Shown: positions 9,129 through 16,884, counted from the first letter of the stretch. The stretch is DNA of 42,452 nucleotides from Bacteroidota bacterium (GCA_020047715.1 JAIFNN010000014.1:1-42452), one strand, 5' to 3'. A program made the numbers and translations. Notes: generated by a model not told the origin, from the sequence alone.

Positions 9129-9129
9129 C
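8763..9129 (+). repeat. non-coding repeat copy A, with group II intron-like 3' end
   Basis: The first ~200 bp (8763-8961) are closely similar to 10430-10627, including the blocks CCACCACCCCAAATCCGCAG, CTATTAAAAGTAGAATTTTA, ATGCAGGTAAAAGGCTTTTT and ATAGAAATCAGGGCGG. The middles then differ, and the two copies come together again at the right end (GAGACTCCCCTTTATCTACTCGAC here). The stretch GTACGGTTCTGAGAG followed by a hairpin and CTACTCGAC resembles the domain V-VI end of a bacterial group II intron read on the plus strand, but the 5' half of domain V is missing and there is no reverse transcriptase, so it would be a remnant. The end falls exactly in the stop codon of fic. Repeat status is directly visible; intron origin is inference. 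Confidence 0.6.
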
Positions 9130-10235
9130 TATTCGAGTTTAAAATCTGTAATTTTGTAATTGGCATTTCGTCCGCCTTCGTTGGTTTCTTGCAATATGCC
9201 CTTTCCTACCAAGTCTTTTATGTCACGTAATGCTGTGTCTGTAGAAACTTTGGTGATTTTCGCCCATTTTGAGGTTTGTAGTTTTCCGTCAAATCCGTCA
9301 AACAACGTATTCAAAACGGTGCGTTGGCGTTCGTTGATTGTTGTGTTTTCGTGTAGTTTCCAAAATTCGGCTTTTCGCAAAATGCGTTGTGTGGTGTTTT
9401 CGGTGGCAAGCATAGCGTTTTTCAGACAATGCAAAAACCATTCAAGCCATTCGGTAATGTCGCCCGTGCTATGTTGCACTTCTTGTAATACTTCATAATA
9501 GCGTTTACGTTCTGCTAAAATTTGGCTCGACATACTATAAAAACGTTCGCCACTATTTTCGCCACGTGCAAGCAACATATCCGTTATAGCTCGTCCTATG
9601 CGTCCGTTTCCGTCATCAAACGGGTGAATGATGATAAACCAAAAGTGGGCAATGGCGGCTTTTATCACGGAGTCAAGTTGGTTGTCATTATTGAACCAGT
9701 CTAAAAATTTATCCATTTCGGCTTTTACCAATTTTGTTTTTACAGCTTCATAATGTATTTTCTCTTTGCCCATTGCTCCCGAAACTACCCGCATTTCGCT
9801 TGTGCGGTATTTTCCCACTTCAATGGCGTAAGGCCCGCTGTAACCTGTGGGAAAAAGTGCTGCGTGCCAACCAAACAGACGCTTTTCGGTTAAAGGCAAA
9901 TTGTGACGTTGTGTGGCATCAAGCATCATTTCTACCACGCCTTCTATGTGGCGACTGCTTGGCACAAGCCCTGCCATATTGATGCCCAAACGCCTTGCTA
10001 TAGAAGAACGCACTTGGTCATAGTTTAGCATTTCGCCTTCAATTTCGCCTGACTTAACAACATCTAAGGTAAGGACGGTGAGTGTGGCTTCTTCTTTGGC
10101 TGAAAATCCCAATGTGTTCATTTGCCCGATGATTTTACCCTGCATTAGTTTAACTTCGCCAAATCCAGCATTTATGGCTTTATCGTTCCACGAAAAGTCC
10201 GTCCAATTGTTATGTTCGTAAATGTATTTCGCCAT
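9129..10235 (-). CDS. fic: Fic family AMP-transferase with N-terminal DUF4172-type region and C-terminal winged helix
   Basis: 368 residues from the ATG giving MAKYIYEHNNWTDFSW, which matches the family start; an in-frame ATG 24 nt upstream lies in the promoter palindrome. The catalytic loop HPFDDGNGRIGR is at 204-215, complete with the His and the anion-binding GNGR. An inhibitory motif S-x-x-x-E-G (SGEIEG, 62-67) precedes the Fic core, marking a class II Fic that clamps its own ATP site. Residues ~300-360 form a winged helix (TKVSTDTALRDIKDLVGKGILQE). Such enzymes transfer AMP to protein hydroxyls; the target is unknown. The gene sits between two copies of a non-coding repeat and its promoter is a 62-bp palindrome, so autoregulation through the winged helix is plausible (inference). 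Confidence 0.93.
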   Translation of the reverse strand: MAKYIYEHNNWTDFSWNDKAINAGFGEVKLMQGKIIGQMNTLGFSAKEEATLTVLTLDVVKSGEIEGEMLNYDQVRSSIARRLGINMAGLVPSSRHIEGVVEMMLDATQRHNLPLTEKRLFGWHAALFPTGYSGPYAIEVGKYRTSEMRVVSGAMGKEKIHYEAVKTKLVKAEMDKFLDWFNNDNQLDSVIKAAIAHFWFIIIHPFDDGNGRIGRAITDMLLARGENSGERFYSMSSQILAERKRYYEVLQEVQHSTGDITEWLEWFLHCLKNAMLATENTTQRILRKAEFWKLHENTTINERQRTVLNTLFDGFDGKLQTSKWAKITKVSTDTALRDIKDLVGKGILQETNEGGRNANYKITDFKLE

Positions 10236-10251
10236 TGTTCTAAAATAATGA

Positions 10252-10313
10252 TGCGGCAAATATACGCATTAATTACCGCATATATGCGGTAATTAATGCG
10301 TATATTTGCCGCA
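10252..10313. promoter_or_regulatory. perfect 62-bp palindrome containing the fic promoter
   Basis: Every base from 10252 to 10313 pairs with its partner about the axis 10282/10283. It contains CGCAT at 10265-10269 and 10277-10281 and ATGCG at 10284-10288 and 10296-10300, i.e. four half-sites in two pairs 12 bp apart. A TATATTTG box lies at each end: 10264-10257 on the minus strand, facing fic, and 10301-10308 on the plus strand. The minus box fits the Bacteroidetes -7 pattern and would start transcription about 15 nt before the fic ATG. Best read as promoter plus operator; cruciform formation is also possible. Confidence 0.8.
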
Positions 10314-10429
10314 AAAATCTTGAAATGCCGGTTTTTACCTAAATTGAACAGCTTTCGCTAAAAAATATCAAGTGAATATCGTGTGTCTAATTGTTATGGT
10401 TGTGTTAAGCGAAGAGGTATTCTGCCATT

Positions 10430-10757
10430 GCCCTAACAATTTATATATCCAACCCTAATATCCACCACCCCAAATCCGCAGTGTAGGTATAAAAAACCCA
10501 ACCAACTATTAAAAGTAGAATTTTATTTTTATTTCCGGCTAATTCCTGAAGAAAAATGCAGGTAAAAGGCTTTTTAATTTTTTATGGCTGGGAGATTAAA
10601 AAAACCACAAAATAGAAATCAGGGCGGTTGCGCTGAATCTTAGATAGTGAGCGTGACGTGGTGATGACGTGACGGGCGCTGCCCTGAGCCTGTCGAAGGG
10701 AAGTTCAATCCCTAGGGCTTAGGGTTGGGGGTGAAACTCCCCCTTTACCTACTCGAC
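10430..10757 (+). repeat. non-coding repeat copy B, with group II intron-like 3' end
   Basis: The second copy of the element at 8763-9129, in the same orientation. The left ~200 bp match closely; the middle (10628-10715) is unrelated and contains CCCTGAGCCTGTCGAAGGG (10682-10700), a hairpin motif common between genes in many bacteria. The right end GAAACTCCCCCTTTACCTACTCGAC matches copy A again and looks like domain VI and the 3' end of a group II intron. It stops 1 nt before the stop codon of the HigA-like gene. Confidence 0.6.
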
Positions 10758-10758
10758 T

Positions 10759-11043
10759 TTATGCCGTCATGGGATTTATTTGAATCTGTCCGCCAATTGC
10801 TCTTAAAACTTTCATAATAGTCTCAAATTGAGGTTTGGATCCGTCAGATAAAGCTTTGTATAAGCTTGGTCTGCTTAATCCTGTTTCTTGAGCAATTTTT
10901 GTCATGCCGATTGATTTTGCAATATGTCCGATTGCTGTTATAACATCAGAATCGTTTCCTCCTGCTAATACAGCATTAAGGTATTCTGCAATCATTTCGT
11001 TATTATCCAAATAGTCTGCAATATCAAATCTTGAAGTATTCAT
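10759..11043 (-). CDS. HigA-like antitoxin (HI1420 family addiction module antidote)
   Basis: 94 residues: FDIADYLDNNEMIAEYLN at the start, then an HTH with TKIAQETGLSRPSLYKALS (about 49-67) and the tail PQFETIMKVLRAIGGQI. This pattern is the HI1420-type antidote family, whose members bind and neutralise the RelE-fold toxin encoded just upstream and repress the shared promoter through the HTH. It begins 4 nt after the toxin stop, the toxin-first order usual for this family. Its stop codon directly abuts repeat copy B. Confidence 0.92.
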   Translation of the reverse strand: MNTSRFDIADYLDNNEMIAEYLNAVLAGGNDSDVITAIGHIAKSIGMTKIAQETGLSRPSLYKALSDGSKPQFETIMKVLRAIGGQIQINPMTA

Positions 11044-11047
11044 TTTA

Positions 11048-11347
11048 TTATTTTTTAATTCTTTTTAAAATCTCTTTTGCCTTTTCAATGTCATGCTGCT
11101 GAGTTGATTTATCACCACCAATGAGTAGAATAATAATTTTCCCATCCGACTCTTTGAAGTATATTCTGTATCCTTTGGCATAGTCGATTTTTAATTCTCG
11201 AATCCCATTGCCAACGGGCTCGCAGTCTCCAAAGTGTTCATCATTTTCAATCTTTTGAACGCGAAAAAGTATTTTGGCTTTAGCTCTTAAATCTTTAAGT
11301 TTTCTCAGCCATTTATCAAATTCGTCCGTTTTCTCAATTATATACAT
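11048..11347 (-). CDS. RelE/HigB-like toxin (HI1419 family addiction module killer)
   Basis: 99 residues of the RelE/ParE fold in the HI1419 subfamily: FDKWLRKLKDLRAKAKI, then NGIRELKIDYAKGYRIYF and LLIGGDKSTQQHDIEKAKEIL, the last being the family hallmark GGDK-x-x-Q-x-x-DI-x-x-A. These toxins usually cut mRNA on the ribosome. The gene is first in a two-gene operon with the antidote. A TAAGTTTG -7 box lies 26-33 nt upstream. The frame is intact and the conserved residues are present, so the pair is probably active. Confidence 0.92.
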   Translation of the reverse strand: MYIIEKTDEFDKWLRKLKDLRAKAKILFRVQKIENDEHFGDCEPVGNGIRELKIDYAKGYRIYFKESDGKIIILLIGGDKSTQQHDIEKAKEILKRIKK

Positions 11348-11372
11348 TCAACGCACTGTATTCATTCGGATA

Positions 11373-11380
11373 CAAACTTA
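11373..11380 (-). promoter_or_regulatory. -7 promoter element for the HigB/HigA-like operon
   Basis: On the minus strand TAAGTTTG fits TAnnTTTG, about 25 nt before the toxin ATG. Directly downstream GTAT-N8-ATAC (11358-11373) is a small dyad that could be the antitoxin operator. No clear -33 TTG. Confidence 0.4.
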
Positions 11381-11554
11381 CTCAATCATTTCTATTCTTT
11401 AATGAATTTGTTGAAAAATTTAAATGGAAATTTTAAGCTGTTAAAATACTCATGCGTTGTCTTTTAAAATGCAACACAACTGTTTTATAGGTCTATAAAA
11501 ATCAAATTAAAGGCAAAATATTTCTTTATTCCATAATTATAGAATCACCCTGTT

Positions 11555-13519
11555 TTACCTCTTCCACTTGTTCATCTGAGAATTCAGATAATCTTTTATT
11601 TCCTTATGTTTTGTCTGGTAAGCAAGGTTTTCCATTTCCCCGGGATCGGCCTTGAGGTCAAAGAGCTGCTCGTTCAGACTTCCATAAGAATACAGAACAT
11701 ATTTATAATTTCTGTACCTTATCATTCTGCCTAGTCTCTCGGGATGTTCCGGATCAGGTGCGATTTCAGCATAGAGAAATTCCCTGAATGAAGTATCTGG
11801 ATTTTCGATTATCGGTTTCAGACTTTTGCCTTCAATATTTGAGGGTATCAGTATCCCTGCATAATCCAACATGGTTGGAAGTATGTCGATTCCTGAAACC
11901 AGATGGCGATTGTTTACCGGGCTTTTGAAATTTTTCCCAAACCAACTTATAATAAGGGGAACTTTCAAGGATTCTTCGTACGGGGAGAGGTTGCCGGCCC
12001 ATTTGTGCGATGCTGCGCCGTCTCCGTGCGTGCTGGTAAAAACTATTAATGTATTCTCATCAAAGCCCTGTTTTTCCAGCATGGTGATAATCTTTCCAAT
12101 CTCCTTATCCACCATCTCAACCATTCTGTAATATTGGAACAAATAATTCCTCCATTCCTCGGGGCCGAATTTCTGGCTTAGGAAAAGCGAATTGTTAAGA
12201 TTACTAAGGTTTCTGAGGTCTTTTAAAAACCGAGGTTCATCGGTAGGGATTTCATGGTTATAAGGAAGGGGAGCAGTGCTTTCAAGGTTTACTGCAGTTA
12301 AAAAAGCAGAGGGCTTTACGGTTACATTCCGAATATCGTGGGGGTTTTGAAACGATACTACCATCAGCCATGGTTCGTCCGGGTGTCTTTGAAGTTGCTT
12401 CACCATAGCATCTGCCAGGGGAGGGTCTGTATCGCTGCCATTCCCGGTGGTTTTCTCAACCGACAGAAAATTAACAAGGTCAAATCCGGGAATCGAATCC
12501 TGACCTGTAGTATGGGGAAAATCGTTTGGGAGCTGCCATTTGCCTGCCCAAACTGTGCGATAGCCTCCTTTTCTGAATAGCTGACCCATATTTTGCAGGC
12601 TGCTGTCGGTTTTTTCACCATTGTAGCTTACCCCGGTCTGGTGAGGGTACATACCGGTTATCAACGAACTTCTGGAAGGAGAGCCTTCGGGAGAACTGCA
12701 ATAGGATTGTGTAAAGCGGATGCCTGCAACAGCCAGGGCATCCATGTTGGGGGTATGAATATATGGATTTCCATAAGCACTCATTGCATTCATTGTCTGC
12801 TGATCGGTAAAAATAAACAGCATGTTGGGACTATCAGGCTTCTTTTTTCTCGCCCTCTGGTTTTCAGTTTTTTCATCAACTACGGTAATCGGCTCGAAAT
12901 TCAGAGGACTGTTCCAATTGTCGGCTTTGCCCCTCCATATCATCTGGGTTTCACGGTTCACGCTGTCGGCATCGTTGATGGCGATATCTATTGAGAAATA
13001 TGTGCGGGGCCAGAAATGGTTCCTTTTAAGACTTGAATAGGGAAGATATAGCTGCACCACATAACTGCTGTCAAAAAGCTGGGTCCAGGCAGTGGCTCCG
13101 GTGACATCCGACTTGTAATTTTTTGGGTACCACTCTATGGGGGCTACATTTTTCTTTCCGGGGAGAGGGATTACAACTGCTTGAAAAACTCCTGTTTCAT
13201 AAGTATTTTTTTTGCGAAGGCGGGGAGGACGAAGGTCCATGTAGATTTCTACCCCGTCATTCATGTAAGAAAATTCATTTCCGGTTCTAACAGAGTCGTC
13301 CTGTACTCTGATGGTTAACAAGAGCCCCGTCTCTGTGCGGTTCATATATGCCATTGCGGAACAATCGTCGGTTCCAGTCCAACTTTCAGAACCTATAGCG
13401 ATTTGGGATGAATCGTTGATTTCGAAAACAAAGGATTTGCCCTCGTCGTAATTCTGGTAAGTCGTGCAGGAACTTATTAGGAAGATAACCAACAGTATGG
13501 CGGTATTTCGTAACATCAT
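11555..13519 (-). CDS. sulfatase-fold lipoprotein with N-terminal CBM9-like domain; catalytic residues replaced
   Basis: 654 residues. A lipoprotein signal ends at LISSC (Cys18). Residues ~28-212 resemble a CBM9/DOMON-like carbohydrate-binding domain (NDGVEIYMDLRPPR). The rest has the alkaline phosphatase/sulfatase fold: FIFTDQQ (236-241), YCSSPEGSPSRSSLITG (273-289), AGKWQL (325-330), NPHD (392-395) and STHGD (496-500). In sulfatases the third block reads C-x-P-S-R, whose Cys becomes formylglycine; here it is G279-S-P-S-R. GKWHLG has become GKWQL, and the metal Asp of DHGD is Thr497. Hydrolysis of sulfate esters is therefore doubtful; it may be a glycan-binding pseudoenzyme. It follows the GH63-like gene by 16 nt, as one operon. 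Confidence 0.85.
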   Translation of the reverse strand: MMLRNTAILLVIFLISSCTTYQNYDEGKSFVFEINDSSQIAIGSESWTGTDDCSAMAYMNRTETGLLLTIRVQDDSVRTGNEFSYMNDGVEIYMDLRPPRLRKKNTYETGVFQAVVIPLPGKKNVAPIEWYPKNYKSDVTGATAWTQLFDSSYVVQLYLPYSSLKRNHFWPRTYFSIDIAINDADSVNRETQMIWRGKADNWNSPLNFEPITVVDEKTENQRARKKKPDSPNMLFIFTDQQTMNAMSAYGNPYIHTPNMDALAVAGIRFTQSYCSSPEGSPSRSSLITGMYPHQTGVSYNGEKTDSSLQNMGQLFRKGGYRTVWAGKWQLPNDFPHTTGQDSIPGFDLVNFLSVEKTTGNGSDTDPPLADAMVKQLQRHPDEPWLMVVSFQNPHDIRNVTVKPSAFLTAVNLESTAPLPYNHEIPTDEPRFLKDLRNLSNLNNSLFLSQKFGPEEWRNYLFQYYRMVEMVDKEIGKIITMLEKQGFDENTLIVFTSTHGDGAASHKWAGNLSPYEESLKVPLIISWFGKNFKSPVNNRHLVSGIDILPTMLDYAGILIPSNIEGKSLKPIIENPDTSFREFLYAEIAPDPEHPERLGRMIRYRNYKYVLYSYGSLNEQLFDLKADPGEMENLAYQTKHKEIKDYLNSQMNKWKR

Positions 13520-13535
13520 TGCATATGTTTTAGTT

Positions 13536-15419
13536 TTACCAGTTTCCCTCTTCCATAAGCGGAATCAGTGCAAGAAGACCGCTCCAGGAATAAAAGCTGT
13601 CGCTGCTTTTCACATCACCCCCAACACCGGTGACGGAATTGTAGTTTTCGTAAACCCTGTGGTTTTCATTCCACTCCTTCATAATGAGTTTGAGCGATTT
13701 GTCAGCTATTAGTTTTCTGGCTTCTGGAAGGTTGTAATTGCGCAATCCCAAATAAACCAGGAAGTTCATGGGTGCCCAAATTCTCCCCCGCCAGTATTCA
13801 TTGTCGGGAAAACCGGGATCATTCCTTGCAATGGATGGAATCATAAACTCACCAAAAAATTCCTCAGGGTTCATGAGATGTTCATTTACCATTCTTTCGG
13901 CTTGCTCCTGAGTAGGAACCCCCGCCAGCATAGGATAGAAGTTCCCGGGGGAGAGATGCGTGCTGAATTCATTTGTAACCAGGTTTTTATCCCTGTAAAT
14001 CCCCGATTCTTCATCCCACAGCTCCATAAGCTTCAAGGAATACTTTTCAGCTCGTTCGAGCAGTTCGGTTTTGGCTTCTTCTTTTCCCAGCTCTCCGGCA
14101 ATGAAAGCCAATGCCTTGCAATCTGCGATGTAGTAACTCATCAGATCAACCGATGCAAGGTCCAAAAGGTGTTTTTCCTCATTGAAAACAGCCTCATCGA
14201 ATAGCGGGGAATTATCAAGACCGGATTCGAACATGGCAGCTTGTTTTGTGAAACCATCCTTTACTTTTTCAGAGGGGTCCGATCCCCAAGACAGGTACCC
14301 GCTGTTGTTCCGTGCTTTATCCCACCAGCGGTTCCAAAGTAGCAGGTTTTCATAAACTTCCGAGAGAAACCATTTGTCTTGGTACTTGCTGTAAATAAGC
14401 TTGCAAATGGTGCTGCCAACGGGGGGCTGGGAGCGGTCGAATGAGGAAGCATTTCCAAGTGCTGAGGCAAAGTTTGGAACGAATCCCCCGGGAGTAATAG
14501 AATTGGTAATGGCAATGGCATTGGAGTATGCGTGAAATTTATCGTCGGCGGCAAACATTGCAGCTGTGAAATATGTATCCCAGTCGAACAAAACATATCC
14601 TCCCCAAGCTTCGCTCCACACTCTCGACACCGGAGTAATTGCGCGGTTGTTGAAAGCATCATAGATTATGTTCCATCCCAGCAGATTTCGCATAGCCTCA
14701 TGCGCAGAAGCCAAATCTCCATATTTGGACTGCTGTTCTTCATAGATTTCCCTTCGCTTCTTGACGTATTCTTTTACTTTCTCAAGACTGCGTCCATAAC
14801 CGGTGAAAAAAGCAGTTTCCTCGGTCGAGTTCACACAGATGTAAGGAAAGGGGAGAGCCAGGGGGATGTTTAACTCTTCCGCCGACGACTGCATTGAAAA
14901 GGTTTTCTGACTTACATCTGCCTGTATTATGCTCTTGTTTTTCTCAATCCTCCCCGGCTTATTATAGAGAATCCCGGTTTCAAGTATCATCAGATGAGGA
15001 TTTTCAGGCACTTCAATTGGGGTGTAAAGAATCATTATATCCCTTCTTTCTCGTGCAACCTGAATTCTAGCTTTCATTCCTTGCCAGGTAAGAATCATGT
15101 CGATATACCTTCCGTCATACGAATGTGCCAAGGGGGTTATTATTCCTTGGGAGGAATCCATCGAATGAAGATTTGTCTGGTTGAGAAAATAAGGATATGG
15201 AGCTCTGTATGTTGTTCTGAAATTCAACCGAAGCGACAATCCTTCAGGCATGTAAATGAAGTTCAGAAGGTTTGGGTTATCCCAGGTGTTCCAACCCTGA
15301 AGAAGATATTCCTGAAGCTTTTCATTGTTGTCGATTTTGCTGTTGTCAATACCTTTGTCTTTCCAGCATGAAGTAAGGAAAAGGGAGGAAAGCAGCAGAA
15401 TAACTATCTTGTTCATCAT
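13536..15419 (-). CDS. GH63/MGH1-like glycoside hydrolase lipoprotein
   Basis: 627 residues with a lipoprotein signal (LLLSSLFLTSC, Cys18). Residues ~230-625 form an (alpha/alpha)6 barrel of the trehalase/GH63/mannosylglycerate-hydrolase type: GYVLFDWDTYFTAAMFA (274-290) holds the candidate acid D281, GGFVPNF lies at 311-317, YWRGRIWAPMNFLVYLGL at 542-559, and YENYNSVTG at 590-598 holds the candidate base E591. An N-terminal beta-sandwich precedes the barrel, as in E. coli YgjK. It should cleave an alpha-linked glucoside or mannoside at the cell surface or in the periplasm; the substrate is not readable. It is co-directional with the sulfatase-like gene 16 nt downstream, suggesting both act on one glycan. 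Confidence 0.87.
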   Translation of the reverse strand: MMNKIVILLLSSLFLTSCWKDKGIDNSKIDNNEKLQEYLLQGWNTWDNPNLLNFIYMPEGLSLRLNFRTTYRAPYPYFLNQTNLHSMDSSQGIITPLAHSYDGRYIDMILTWQGMKARIQVARERRDIMILYTPIEVPENPHLMILETGILYNKPGRIEKNKSIIQADVSQKTFSMQSSAEELNIPLALPFPYICVNSTEETAFFTGYGRSLEKVKEYVKKRREIYEEQQSKYGDLASAHEAMRNLLGWNIIYDAFNNRAITPVSRVWSEAWGGYVLFDWDTYFTAAMFAADDKFHAYSNAIAITNSITPGGFVPNFASALGNASSFDRSQPPVGSTICKLIYSKYQDKWFLSEVYENLLLWNRWWDKARNNSGYLSWGSDPSEKVKDGFTKQAAMFESGLDNSPLFDEAVFNEEKHLLDLASVDLMSYYIADCKALAFIAGELGKEEAKTELLERAEKYSLKLMELWDEESGIYRDKNLVTNEFSTHLSPGNFYPMLAGVPTQEQAERMVNEHLMNPEEFFGEFMIPSIARNDPGFPDNEYWRGRIWAPMNFLVYLGLRNYNLPEARKLIADKSLKLIMKEWNENHRVYENYNSVTGVGGDVKSSDSFYSWSGLLALIPLMEEGNW

Positions 15420-15524
15420 GACAAAATTTATTTATTACAGGGATGAATGAGCCCACAAACGACTGATATTGTTTCGATTGAGTTATTATCTGGAGGATAT
15501 GTGGGTTTCATAGGGTCGGATTTC

Positions 15525-16028
15525 TTATGTATAGGTAGGGTAGTCGAAACCGAGCTTGTTGGATTCAGGGTGGTCAAGGAATTTCTCGAGGTCGTCCTGG
15601 TAAAAATCTATAAAGAACTCGTACAAAATCTTATTGAATTCATAGTAGTGCCATTTTTCATTTTCAAATGGGATTTCAATGCTGCGGTTGTTTCCCAACT
15701 TCATTATGAAATTCCCCCGATACTTTTTGAAGAGCAGCTCAAATACAAGGCTCTGTTCAGGAATATCCACTTTTGGGATTTTGAGGATCATACCAATGCG
15801 TACGTGCCAAAAGGAATCCGGCATGAGCTTCATGGCTTTCAGGGGGTCGTTGGTAGGGGCGGAGTCTTCCTCCCACGAAAAGAGAACGGCATTTTTTGGA
15901 GACAGGCTAAAATACTCGAGGTAAGAATCCAGAAAACCCATGAGAAATTTTAGGCTTTCCTGCTGGTATGCATTGAATTCCTCAATGTTTTTCCGGTAAA
16001 TTTCAAAAAGTACCTGAAAGCGGTCCAT
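15525..16028 (-). CDS. conserved-looking hypothetical cytoplasmic protein
   Basis: 167 residues from the ATG at 16028 (MDRFQVLFEIYRKN). A longer frame to 16136 adds a stretch with no protein character. It has no signal peptide or membrane helix and is rich in aromatics and acidic residues (LKFLMGFLDSYLEYFSLSP, FENEKWHYYEFNKILYEFFIDFYQDDLEKFL). I do not recognise the family. The alternating helix pattern and normal codon use argue for a real gene rather than the opposing frame at 15447-15953. It lies between a TonB-receptor/lipoprotein pair and the glycosidase pair on the same strand, but with gaps of about 105-110 nt. Confidence 0.6.
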   Translation of the reverse strand: MDRFQVLFEIYRKNIEEFNAYQQESLKFLMGFLDSYLEYFSLSPKNAVLFSWEEDSAPTNDPLKAMKLMPDSFWHVRIGMILKIPKVDIPEQSLVFELLFKKYRGNFIMKLGNNRSIEIPFENEKWHYYEFNKILYEFFIDFYQDDLEKFLDHPESNKLGFDYPTYT

Positions 16029-16138
16029 AGGGATTAATATCTGTAACAAAATTGCAGCAAGATAATCAATTCTGCAAACTATGGAAAAGGACACAAGGGC
16101 TTTTGGGCTTATTTTTTGGGGGAAACCCGAAAACAACT

Positions 16139-16873
16139 CTATTTCACGGTTACCCGAATCTCTTTGGCAATATTTAGAGCCGTGGTTATGGTACTTATAT
16201 CGGTGAAGAGTTCACCTGTTTTTCCTGAATAATGGCTATGCCCGATAACCAACATGGGATATGATTTTGTTTCACTGTCGAGGTCCACATCGGCCATGTA
16301 AACCAAAGCAGGTTGACATGATGTTTTATACTCGTTGTCATCCGGAAATTTTGCGTTGGTCCAGAACTCGTTCCAATCCCACGACTGGTTGATTTCAAAG
16401 TAAACGGAGAACTTTCTCAGGCTGGGGTTTTCGATGCGGGTGTTTAAGACAAAGTTTCCCGTGGGAGTTGCTCCGGTATACGCATCAGCAATGGGGGTTT
16501 TTGTGTCGGGCAAAAATAAGCCTGCATCGTTTACAATTCCCCGACGATGCGACCAATAGGGCAAGGCTGCCGGGCGCATAATCGGTCCCGGTTGCCATTT
16601 TCCTGTGCTGATGTCGCCATGCTCAAAAGTTCCCTTGCCAATCGATTCGGCAACATATAATGTTTGAACGAAGTTCCCCACTTCATCTTCTACCCATATT
16701 GCCATTAATGGGTAATTGAAAGCAGGACCCCTTGTAAACTCAATAGCGATCTGGGTTCCCGTGGTGTCGGTATTGTATGAGAAAGTAGCAGGAGGGCTCT
16801 GTATTTCAGTACTTTTGCATGATCCTGCGAGAAGAATTAATAGGGCAAATATTGTTAAAAGATTTGTTTTCAT
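16139..16873 (-). CDS. lipoprotein of unknown function, downstream partner of the TonB receptor
   Basis: 244 residues with a lipoprotein signal peptide (MKTNLLTIFALLILLAGSC, Cys19). The mature part contains IAIEFTRGPAFNYPLMAIWVED, DAYTGATPTGNF and FEINQSWDWNEFWTNAKFP, with a C-terminal GHSHYSGKTGEL. The DA.TGATP segment is faintly like DUF2271 periplasmic proteins, which often accompany TonB receptors for metal or heme uptake; I hold that only loosely. It starts 11 nt after the TonB receptor stop, so the two are one transcript and the product is likely a surface or periplasmic accessory of that receptor. Confidence 0.75.
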   Translation of the reverse strand: MKTNLLTIFALLILLAGSCKSTEIQSPPATFSYNTDTTGTQIAIEFTRGPAFNYPLMAIWVEDEVGNFVQTLYVAESIGKGTFEHGDISTGKWQPGPIMRPAALPYWSHRRGIVNDAGLFLPDTKTPIADAYTGATPTGNFVLNTRIENPSLRKFSVYFEINQSWDWNEFWTNAKFPDDNEYKTSCQPALVYMADVDLDSETKSYPMLVIGHSHYSGKTGELFTDISTITTALNIAKEIRVTVK

Positions 16874-16884
16874 AGGGTTGAGGA

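Larger units (their letters stand above)
10236..10758. other. 523-bp non-coding stretch upstream of fic
   Basis: It holds the fic promoter palindrome (10252-10313), about 115 bp with little structure apart from an ATTGTTATGG/CCCTAACAAT inverted repeat (10390-10399 and 10431-10440), then repeat copy B (10430-10757). No open frame was found. Confidence 0.5.

Noticed and set aside
10390-10440. Integron attC-like site (ATTGTTATGG ... CCCTAACAAT)
   Set aside because: Inverted arms are present, but neither end fits the GTTRRRY core and there is no integrase in the window. Kept only as part of the cassette-like idea.
15447-15953. 168-codon plus-strand frame
   Set aside because: It is antisense to the 15525-16028 gene, which has better protein character; the plus frame shows no family motif and ends among unrelated codons.
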